Shown here: positions 58,368-64,000 of the stretch, one piece after another | Layout: every line of letters begins with the position of its first letter | Numbering within the stretch: the stretch's first letter is position 1 | Assembly: GCA_016709305.1 (NCBI GenBank) | Contig: JADJNA010000005.1 | Coordinates: forward strand, 1-64,000 | Origin: Candidatus Villigracilis saccharophilus | GTDB taxonomy: Bacteria > Chloroflexota > Anaerolineae > Anaerolineales > Villigracilaceae | Direction: 5' to 3' | Length of the DNA: 64,000 nt | Made by a program: the position numbers and the translations under genes | Notes under the pieces: model-generated | What the model saw: only the letters and a program-made list of their open reading frames with translations | Databases searched by the model: none | Told to the model about the DNA's origin: nothing

Positions 58368-59635
58368 TTTTGCACCAAATTCTTTTTGCCGAATAGAACC
58401 ACAGAAACCAAAAACAAGATCGTGCCCATCGATAGCAGGGCAACTAGCGGCGAGGAAAGATCCGCTAATGTCCCTCCGAGTCCGAGGGTTGTAAATCCGT
58501 CCAATGCCCATGAATTGGGTGCGATCTTGCTGAAAGTTTGAATCGCGGGCGGCATTTGATCAAGGCTGATGAAACTTCCGCCCATGATGCCGAAGATCAA
58601 CGTGATGGACATTCCAACATTTGCGACTTGTGCGGGTGTGCGTGCGAGTGCGGTGATGAACATGCCCCAACCGGTTGCGCCAAAGACCGCCGCGAATACC
58701 AGCACGATCACACCAATTGGGTCTTCCCATTTCAATTGAAACAGCAGGGATGATGCGCCGATGAGGATCAACATTTGCGCCGCGCCGGTTAAGAAAATAC
58801 CAAAGACTTTGCCGCCTAAAATTTGTGATGCACTTGTAGGAGATACGAGTAAACGCGGAAGTGTGCCTTGTGTTTTTTCGGCGAGGATGGAACGTCCGCC
58901 GTAGCTGACTGTGTACATCAAGAACATCAACGCCATTCCAGGTGCAAGGTATGCAAGAATGTCGAAATCCACTTCCTCGCCATCAGCGGTGGATGAATTT
59001 ATTTTGATCGCGAGTGCGCTATCTGTTGTCCCGGTTTGCAGTCTTTCGCCCATGGCGATGCCCGCAGCCTCGGCTTGATCGGGTGTTATGCGTCCGCTGA
59101 GCATGAGCTGCACGATGGACACGCCGCCGCTAAGGCTGCCCTCGTTCACACGGCTAAGGAATTCATCTACAACGGCTTTTACAATTCCCGCGCCAGTAGG
59201 CCTGGATGGATTGGTATATACTTCGATCCTTACTGGTTCTGCCGTGACTGCGTCTGGGTTATTAAAATCACCCTGCTGCGGGACGATGGATCGCGTGAAG
59301 CCTTCCGGAATGATGACAACTGCCGCGGCCTCGTCTTCGTCAATTAATTTTCGAGCCGCTTCGGGGTCGGACGAGGCGCTTGGCTCCATTAAATCGGCAA
59401 GTTCTTCCGAAGTGAATACATCTGCCAATGCGTTGCCCAATTGCTCATTATCCAAGTTAACGATGATGACGGGAATATCAGAGAGACCGCTGTTGTTATT
59501 GCCGCTGAAACGGCCTGTGACAAGACCAAGGCCGAGCGTAAGCACAAAAGGCGCGGCCAGCATGAGAATCAGCGCGGCTCGATCGCGGAATGCGAGTCGT
59601 AAATCTTTGATACCAATCAGAAATGTTTTTAGCAT
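58364..59635 (-). CDS. ABC-2 type permease
   Basis: 423 residues. N-terminal helix (LKTFLIGIKDLRLAFRDRAALILMLAAPFVLTLGLGL), an outer domain of about 170 residues with the EDEAAAVVIIPEGF and NPSRPTGAGIVKAVVDEF stretches, and five C-terminal helices starting LAYLAPGMALMFLMYTV with GGRSILAEKTQGTLPRLLVSPTSA. An ABC2_membrane_3-type exporter subunit, paired with the frame-shifted permease and the ATPase upstream. The ATPase stop is 69 nt upstream. Substrate unknown. Confidence 0.9.
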   Translation of the reverse strand: MLKTFLIGIKDLRLAFRDRAALILMLAAPFVLTLGLGLVTGRFSGNNNSGLSDIPVIIVNLDNEQLGNALADVFTSEELADLMEPSASSDPEAARKLIDEDEAAAVVIIPEGFTRSIVPQQGDFNNPDAVTAEPVRIEVYTNPSRPTGAGIVKAVVDEFLSRVNEGSLSGGVSIVQLMLSGRITPDQAEAAGIAMGERLQTGTTDSALAIKINSSTADGEEVDFDILAYLAPGMALMFLMYTVSYGGRSILAEKTQGTLPRLLVSPTSASQILGGKVFGIFLTGAAQMLILIGASSLLFQLKWEDPIGVIVLVFAAVFGATGWGMFITALARTPAQVANVGMSITLIFGIMGGSFISLDQMPPAIQTFSKIAPNSWALDGFTTLGLGGTLADLSSPLVALLSMGTILFLVSVVLFGKKNLVQK

Positions 59636-59704
59636 GGGAATCTCTTTTTCTGGGGTTCAGGAGGTTGCTCCTGCGCATCCGACAGCGAGCTGTCGGTCTC
59701 CAAA

Positions 59705-60649
59705 TTAATCACGTAACGCTCTGCCTGTAAGATGTAAAAATACCGCTTCGAGATTTGGCTCGCGGATATCGATCGAGCGGATCTTGATGCCGCGTTCATT
59801 GGCTTTGCTCACTACTGAAGCAAGCACATCTTTTGCGGAGGGCGTGATGATGGAAATTTCGGTGCCAATTACATTCGCTTCAAGCACATCCGTAATCCCC
59901 CTGAATGACGGGATCAGCGCTTGCGGGTCATCATTTTCGTTGATATGCAAAATGAGCGTTTCAGATTGACCGACCTGCTGGGTCAGTTCTTTTTGCGAAC
60001 CAATGGCGATCAACTCACCATGGTCAATGATTCCGACCCGGTTGGAAAGCTCTTCGGCTTCTTCCATGTAGTGCGTGGTGTAAAGCAACGTCATGCCTTG
60101 TTTGTTCAGGTCTTTGACCGTATCTAGAATCGCACGGCGCGACTGCGGGTCAATGCCTACGGTGGGTTCATCCATAAACAGCAGACGCGGCTTGTGGAGC
60201 AGTCCCACGCCGATGTTGACGCGCCGCTTCATGCCGCCCGAATAGGTTTTGACCCTGTCTTTGGCTTTATCAGTCAAGCCAATTTGCTCGAGGACTTCAT
60301 CCACACGGGCATGGAGTGCTTTGCCGCTTAAGTTATACATTTGTCCCCAGAAGATCAGGTTCTCGCGGGCGGTCAGGTCTTCATACAGGGCAAGATCTTG
60401 CGGAACTACACCGATGACACCACGTACTGCCATCGGGTCCTTTGTGACCGAGTGTCCGCCAATGACCGCGTCGCCTGAAGTGGGTGTGTATAAAGTTGAT
60501 AACATGGAAATGGTTGTGGTTTTGCCTGCGCCATTGGGGCCGAGCAGGCTGAATATTTCCCCTTCTTCGATATTGAACGAGACACCTTTTACAGCTTGAA
60601 AATCACCATAATTTTTAACGAGGTTTTGAACTTCTAGGATTGATGTCAT
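59705..60649 (-). CDS. ABC exporter ATP-binding protein with C-terminal DUF4162-like domain
   Basis: 314 residues. Walker A GPNGAGKTTT, VPQDLALYEDLTARENL, signature TYSGGMKRRVNI, Walker B LLFMDEPTVGIDPQSR, and TTHYMEEAEEL. The last 90 residues (from about HGELIAIGSQKEL) carry the regulatory extension typical of drug and lipid exporter ATPases. CAGGAGTAAAT precedes the ATG. Drives the two permeases downstream. Confidence 0.93.
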   Translation of the reverse strand: MTSILEVQNLVKNYGDFQAVKGVSFNIEEGEIFSLLGPNGAGKTTTISMLSTLYTPTSGDAVIGGHSVTKDPMAVRGVIGVVPQDLALYEDLTARENLIFWGQMYNLSGKALHARVDEVLEQIGLTDKAKDRVKTYSGGMKRRVNIGVGLLHKPRLLFMDEPTVGIDPQSRRAILDTVKDLNKQGMTLLYTTHYMEEAEELSNRVGIIDHGELIAIGSQKELTQQVGQSETLILHINENDDPQALIPSFRGITDVLEANVIGTEISIITPSAKDVLASVVSKANERGIKIRSIDIREPNLEAVFLHLTGRALRD

Positions 60650-60703
60650 ATTTACTCCTGAAAGAAATATAGCTTGTTTACGAATGTAAATGGAATAAGT
60701 TGC

Positions 60704-61783
60704 TTATTCTATTCTTTTGTAGTGCCTGAGCAATTCTTGAACTTCCCCATGCGGTAAAGCTTTGACAATAACCTCGTTATGCCCGTCCATATCTTCAGCG
60801 GCTACCATTGAATTGATAATTGCCTCTTCTGTTGAAAGAGCCGCGGAGGCTAATAACGGGTCAAGATGATCATTAGATAGGGTTTGAATATTCGAGATTC
60901 CCTTTTCATCCTCATGCGTGGCATTAGAATTGGCTGTTGAGAATGCAAGGAAAATATCGCCAGAGCCGTTTCCGCCCATGCTGCCTGTGCGTGCCATTCC
61001 GAGCGTCGCGCGTTTTGCCAGTCGTTTTAGTTGATGGGGGAGCAGTGGCGCATCCGTTGCGATGATGACGATTAGCGAGCCGCTTTCTTGTGCGAATGGG
61101 TCTTCACTGACAGGCCATAGCATCCCATCCCTTAAATGTTTCCCCACTGGCACACCAGCCAGAGTGAATTGATGTCTTCTTCCAAAATTGGATTGCACCA
61201 GCGCGCCCACCGTCCAGCCGCCGAAATTTTCTGACAACTTGCGCGACGATGTTCCTGTACCGCCTTTGAACTCGTAGCAGACCATGCCTGTCCCGCCGCC
61301 AATGTTTCCTTCTTCAATAACTCCAGTCTTTGCAGAATCCAATGATTTCATCACGTGATGCTCTTTCACATGAAAACCATTCATATCATTCAGCCAGCCG
61401 TCTGCTGTTTCGCCGACAACAGGCAGCGACCATCTTTGGTACATCGCATTATTTTTCAACTGCCACGCGATGATCGTATCGCGCACAATGCCGACGCTGT
61501 GTGAATTTGTGATCCCTATCGGACCTTCGAGCAGGCCGCCTTCTTCGATCCATGCCGCGCCTGTCATTTCGCCGTTGCCGTTGAATGAATGTACGCCCGC
61601 ATAAACCGGCGTGTGGTCGCCCTTGCCGCGCGGATGGATGACCGTTACCCCTGTCCGGGCTGAGCTGCCTTCGATAACGGTTGCATACCCAACGGTCACG
61701 CCTGAAACATCTGTGATCGAGTTGAATGCCCCAGGGTTGCCATCCAATGGAATCCCCAGATCACGCGCGCGGGGCTTAGTCAT
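60704..61783 (-). CDS. P1 family peptidase (DmpA/ornithine acetyltransferase fold)
   Basis: 359 residues. DmpA-like: RARDLGIPLDGNPGAFNSITDVSGVTVGYAT at the front, VYAGVHSFNGNGEMTGAAWIEEGG, GPIGITNSHSVG, VIEEGNIGGGTGMVCYEFKGGTG and the self-cleaving nucleophile region MGGNGSGDIFLAFSTAN, in which autoproteolysis before the Ser makes two chains. These enzymes act as L-aminopeptidase / D-Ala-esterase or beta-peptidases. The ATG shares ATGA with the stop of the ATP-grasp gene, so they are co-translated. Confidence 0.9.
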   Translation of the reverse strand: MTKPRARDLGIPLDGNPGAFNSITDVSGVTVGYATVIEGSSARTGVTVIHPRGKGDHTPVYAGVHSFNGNGEMTGAAWIEEGGLLEGPIGITNSHSVGIVRDTIIAWQLKNNAMYQRWSLPVVGETADGWLNDMNGFHVKEHHVMKSLDSAKTGVIEEGNIGGGTGMVCYEFKGGTGTSSRKLSENFGGWTVGALVQSNFGRRHQFTLAGVPVGKHLRDGMLWPVSEDPFAQESGSLIVIIATDAPLLPHQLKRLAKRATLGMARTGSMGGNGSGDIFLAFSTANSNATHEDEKGISNIQTLSNDHLDPLLASAALSTEEAIINSMVAAEDMDGHNEVIVKALPHGEVQELLRHYKRIE

Positions 61784-62661
61784 AAATTTTCCTTTGCGAT
61801 CTTTACAAGTTGTTTTGCAATGTCTTGCATAATTTCATCCGGTACGCCATCCATTGCCTGCGATTGGACCCGTGTATCAATTTCGTCATTGACATAATCC
61901 ACAACGATCAGTTCTTTTGCCAGTGCGATCTCAGTGCTGAACCAGTCGAGTTTGCAAATGGATGCGATGCGCTTCGTGATGTCTCTCAGCCTGCCCAGGC
62001 GAAACTGCGACTCTTCCTCCGCTGTAACATGGGCGTAAATGTGCGTAGTTGTATCCCACCAACATGGATAGGTTTCGCCATTGGCATAGAAGATGCGGAA
62101 CCACGCCGGCGTGCCTTTGATGATGCGCGGTGTGACATGCGCCTGAAGTAAATATTTTTGTTCAGGGAATTCCATGCGCGCCTGCAAGATTTCCTCAATG
62201 GACGATGCTCCGAGGATCACGCCTTCACCGCCGCCGCCGTTCGACGGTTTGATGACAAAATTGTCGCCAAGTGGTGACAGGTCAATTGGCTTAACCACGG
62301 GTTCTTCCAGAAATGGCGCAAGCAAAATAGTATGGGGTGTATGAATGCCGCTGTTGATCAATTCAAGGTGCATGGTTGCTTTATCTTCCGACCAGGCTGA
62401 GAATTCCAACGGATTGATCCTGCGCGCGCCGAATTCCTGCGCCCAGCGTGGGATCGGGTCGAAGATGGCTTCGCCTTGTCCGCGGTTCAGGAGCGTTTTG
62501 AAGGTTGTGATCCCCTTATAAAGCGCTGTGATCGATTCGAGTAAGTTATCGGGTTTGATCTGCCAGAGTGAAATTCCCTCTTCAATGCAGGCGCGTTCCA
62601 CCATTCCAACAAAGACATCATCATATTCCCAGTACCAGGGCAGACATAAGTCATATCGCAT
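61780..62661 (-). CDS. ATP-grasp family ligase
   Basis: 293 residues. The ATP-grasp core is visible: KATMHLELINSGIHTPHTI, FVIKPSNGGGGEGVIL (the K-P-x-x-G-G-x-G glycine loop), YLLQAHVTP, WFRIFYANGE and the metal-binding end ELIVVDYVNDEID (D..N-D). It forms a C-N bond with ATP, so it likely joins two amino acids or a peptide to an amine; the acceptor is unknown. It lies 4 nt overlapped upstream of the P1 peptidase. A TATAAT ends 7 nt before the ATG, with no Shine-Dalgarno, so leaderless. Confidence 0.82.
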   Translation of the reverse strand: MRYDLCLPWYWEYDDVFVGMVERACIEEGISLWQIKPDNLLESITALYKGITTFKTLLNRGQGEAIFDPIPRWAQEFGARRINPLEFSAWSEDKATMHLELINSGIHTPHTILLAPFLEEPVVKPIDLSPLGDNFVIKPSNGGGGEGVILGASSIEEILQARMEFPEQKYLLQAHVTPRIIKGTPAWFRIFYANGETYPCWWDTTTHIYAHVTAEEESQFRLGRLRDITKRIASICKLDWFSTEIALAKELIVVDYVNDEIDTRVQSQAMDGVPDEIMQDIAKQLVKIAKENL

Positions 62662-62668
62662 GGGGCGA

Positions 62669-62674
62669 ATTATA
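62669..62674 (-). promoter_or_regulatory. -10 box of the ATP-grasp gene
   Basis: Minus-strand TATAAT ending 7 nt before the ATG at 62661. The spacing matches that at 12102 and 54701. No clear -35. Confidence 0.5.
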
Positions 62675-62761
62675 AATTAGGGAGTAGGTAATTGGGGATT
62701 AGGAATTATCGGTCAAGGGCATTTTGGTTTCAACCTTCAAACCTGTAAGCCGCCTTTTCAC

Positions 62762-62770
62762 TGGTAAAAT
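62762..62770 (+). promoter_or_regulatory. Extended -10 of slyD
   Basis: TGGTAAAAT (62762-62770), 30 nt before the ATG, which has AAGGAT in front. Tentative. Confidence 0.4.
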
Positions 62771-62800
62771 GGACGCACAAAATTCAAATAAGGATAAAAA

Positions 62801-63289
62801 ATGAGCAAAGATACAGTACAGGATGGTCAGGTCGTTACAATGGAATATACATTACGTGTGGATGGAGAAGTGCTTGATTCTTCAGACGGCGTCGGTCCTT
62901 TGCAATTCCTCGCGGGATATGACAACATTGTCCCCGGGCTTGAGCGTGAAATGATCGGTATGAAGATCGGCGAGAGCAAGGATGTTGTTGTTTCGCCCGC
63001 CGATGGGTATGGCGAGTTCGACAACGAAGCCTTTATGGAAGTGCCGCGCAGCGAGTTCCCGGAAGATATGGAACTCGAAGAAGGCATTGAATTAAATGTG
63101 ACCGATGAAGACGGCAAAAGTCAATATGCGCGCGTGGAAGGTATAACTGCTGAAACGGTGAATCTGGATTTCAACCACCCTCTCGCGGGCGCGGAATTGC
63201 ATTTCAGTGTGAAGGTCACTGCGTTGCGTGACCCCACCGAAGAGGAGCTTGATCACGGCCATGTCCACGAAGAAGGACATCACCACTAA
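62801..63289 (+). CDS. slyD: FKBP-type peptidyl-prolyl isomerase, SlyD-like
   Basis: 162 residues. FKBP core: VVTMEYTLRVDGEVLDSS, PLQFLAGYDNIVPGLEREMIGMKIGE, with the SlyD IF-domain insert (about 70-128, PADGYGEFDNEAFMEVPRSEF to YARVEGITAETVNLDFNHPLAGAELHF) and a His-rich end (HGHVHEEGHHH) that should bind nickel or other metals. Folding helper and chaperone in the cytoplasm. Ends 58 nt before a bidirectional terminator. SlyD-type by insert and metal tail. Confidence 0.93.
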   Translation: MSKDTVQDGQVVTMEYTLRVDGEVLDSSDGVGPLQFLAGYDNIVPGLEREMIGMKIGESKDVVVSPADGYGEFDNEAFMEVPRSEFPEDMELEEGIELNVTDEDGKSQYARVEGITAETVNLDFNHPLAGAELHFSVKVTALRDPTEEELDHGHVHEEGHHH

Positions 63290-63347
63290 AATGAACGGCT
63301 CTGTAGTTATATAAAGAATCCTCCAAAGCCTTGCCCATGATTTTAAT

Positions 63348-63383
63348 AAAAAAGAGTTGAAGTTTACGCTTCAACTCTTTTTT
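63348..63383. terminator. Bidirectional terminator between slyD and dedA
   Basis: AAAAAAGAGTTGAAG (63348-63362) and CTTCAACTCTTTTTT (63369-63383), perfect 15-bp stem, loop TTTACG. The dedA read-through stop (63371-63373) falls inside the stem. Confidence 0.9.
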
Positions 63384-63538
63384 ATTTTCCCCTGCCGTTT
63401 GATTACTTCTCGAATACCGAAGCCGAAAAGTACCAGCCCCAAAAGCACGCCGCCGAAATTGCTTATAAAATCGTAAACCAATTCCCATTGACTTCTAAAC
63501 CAATATCCAAGGCCGCCGTAGAGCAGGATCCACATGAT
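63371..63538 (-). pseudogene. C-terminal remainder of dedA after the amber codon
   Basis: Reading on past TAG gives IMWILLYGGLGYWFRSQWE, then DFISNFGGVLLGLVLFGFGIR and KRQGKIKKS, ending at TGA (63373-63371). That is the expected last loop and membrane helix of a DedA protein, making 195 residues with the amber codon. No shift is needed, only one base change. The histidine kinase gene in this window ends with TAG, so TAG is a stop here. Confidence 0.75.
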
Positions 63539-63958
63539 CTAACCGCTAATATCATAGATCAGAAAGCGTGTGAATTTATATCCACTCCCGCCCGCGATCA
63601 AATTTGTTGGAATTGCGATGGCTGTAATGAGCCAGCGCGTGAAAAAAATTGCCAGTCCCGCCTGTTTCTGAAAAGATATGCGCGCATTTCTCCATGTTGG
63701 AGATTTCCCGAACTGCCTTTGCATTGCATCTTTTGCATAATGACCCATGCCAAAGCTAAACATATCCCCAAGGATCGCACCGGCCAATCCGATCAATGCC
63801 GTACTGGGCCAACTCAATATTCCCTGTTGACTAAATGCGCCGGCGGCGATCAAAACCGCTGATGCGCCTACGGGCAAGCCCAGTGCTCCGAGCATTAAAA
63901 TTAATCCAACAAGCGGTGAGCCATAATTAATGACTTGTGTGAGAAGAAAATCTGACAT
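63539..63958 (-). CDS. DedA/VTT-domain membrane protein, cut short by an in-frame TAG
   Basis: 139 residues to the amber codon at 63541-63539. DedA features: ALGLPVGASAVLIAAGAF, LIGLAGAILGDMFSFGMGHYAKD, the R/Q-rich cytosolic loop and FFTRWLITAIAIPTNLIAGGSGYKFTRFLIYDISG, which is the conserved amphipathic helix with the key Arg. Full DedA proteins run to about 190-220 residues. The same frame goes on beyond the TAG for 55 more sense codons with the normal C-terminal helix. DedA proteins are flippases for undecaprenyl phosphate or phospholipids in the membrane. Whether the TAG is real, an error, or read through is open. Confidence 0.85.
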   Translation of the reverse strand: MSDFLLTQVINYGSPLVGLILMLGALGLPVGASAVLIAAGAFSQQGILSWPSTALIGLAGAILGDMFSFGMGHYAKDAMQRQFGKSPTWRNARISFQKQAGLAIFFTRWLITAIAIPTNLIAGGSGYKFTRFLIYDISG

Positions 63959-64000
63959 GTGTTCGTGTATTATGGCGCGGGGGCGGTCGGTGGCTGCGGG

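Noticed and set aside
63539..63541. TAG recoded as an amino acid throughout this genome
   Set aside because: The hybrid kinase and the M23 peptidase end cleanly with TAG at their normal family ends, so TAG is read as stop.

Overview
The window looks like chromosome of a member of the Chloroflexota, most likely class Anaerolineae. This rests on gene content and protein style, not on a marker search: mid-GC DNA, Thr-Pro-rich linkers in envelope proteins, a large branched-chain amino acid (Liv) transporter cluster, a membrane-anchored baseplate-J-like protein beside ruvX and mltG, and tethered substrate-binding proteins. Nearly all of it is ordinary core and envelope genome. I see no rRNA, tRNA, CRISPR array, transposase, integrase or prophage. 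Two intergenic palindromes resemble dispersed REP-like repeats.

Layout. 1-4.6 kb: 3' end of queA and a four-PAS hybrid histidine kinase. 4.6-12.1 kb (mostly minus): GT87 membrane glycosyltransferase, DUF177, polyprenyl synthase, TatD, phosphohexomutase, an HhH/coiled-coil membrane protein and an MFS transporter. 12.1-16.4 kb (plus): cysteine desulfurase, baseplate-J-like protein, ruvX, mltG. 16.4-31.9 kb (minus): hydrolase, membrane protein, amidohydrolase-CYTH fusion, M14 peptidase, cinA, FAD oxidoreductase, livFGMHK, LysM-M23 peptidase, DUF192 and a response regulator. 32.4-35.2 kb (plus): exonuclease III and ftsH. 35.3-39.7 kb (minus): acyl-CoA ligase, miaA, small membrane proteins, aldo/keto reductase. 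39.9-44.3 kb (plus): rnc and smc. 44.4-48.2 kb (minus): parvulin-type isomerase, rpsR-ssb-rpsF, PHP phosphoesterase. 48.3-52.7 kb (plus): secG, a solute-binding protein, M20 peptidase, DUF1385. 52.7-57.1 kb: a divergent FeS nuclease / NYN pair, an ABC-F gene behind an apparent attenuator, and a double-ACT protein. 57.2-62.7 kb (minus): an ABC-2 exporter and a P1-peptidase/ATP-grasp pair. 62.8-64 kb: an SlyD-type FKBP and a DedA protein.

How genes work together. LivKHMGF form one import system, with a terminator-like hairpin after livK that should keep the binding protein more abundant than the membrane and ATPase parts. RpsF-SSB-RpsR share an operon whose leader folds over the rpsF ribosome-binding site. 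The ABC-2 ATPase and two permeases overlap and form one exporter. The ATP-grasp and P1 peptidase overlap by 4 nt and are probably co-translated.

Most unusual points. (1) The ABC-F gene has a TATAAT box, a 31-codon leader frame starting 7 nt after it, and a perfect intrinsic terminator that leaves no obvious room for a promoter before the ABC-F start: a candidate ribosome-controlled attenuator. (2) A 16-bp palindrome carries a TATAAT box on each strand between the cysteine desulfurase and MFS genes; both mRNAs would be almost leaderless. (3) TATAAT-N7-ATG occurs at three places. (4) An amidohydrolase is fused to a CYTH-like domain. (5) cinA keeps a C-terminal region without the usual catalytic motif. 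(6) Three genes (smc, DUF1385, an ABC-2 permease) are split by shifts that each look like one missing base, and dedA has an in-frame amber codon; assembly error and real decay cannot be separated from sequence alone. I did not find a clearly new multi-gene system. The attenuator and promoter architecture are the best candidates for new biology.
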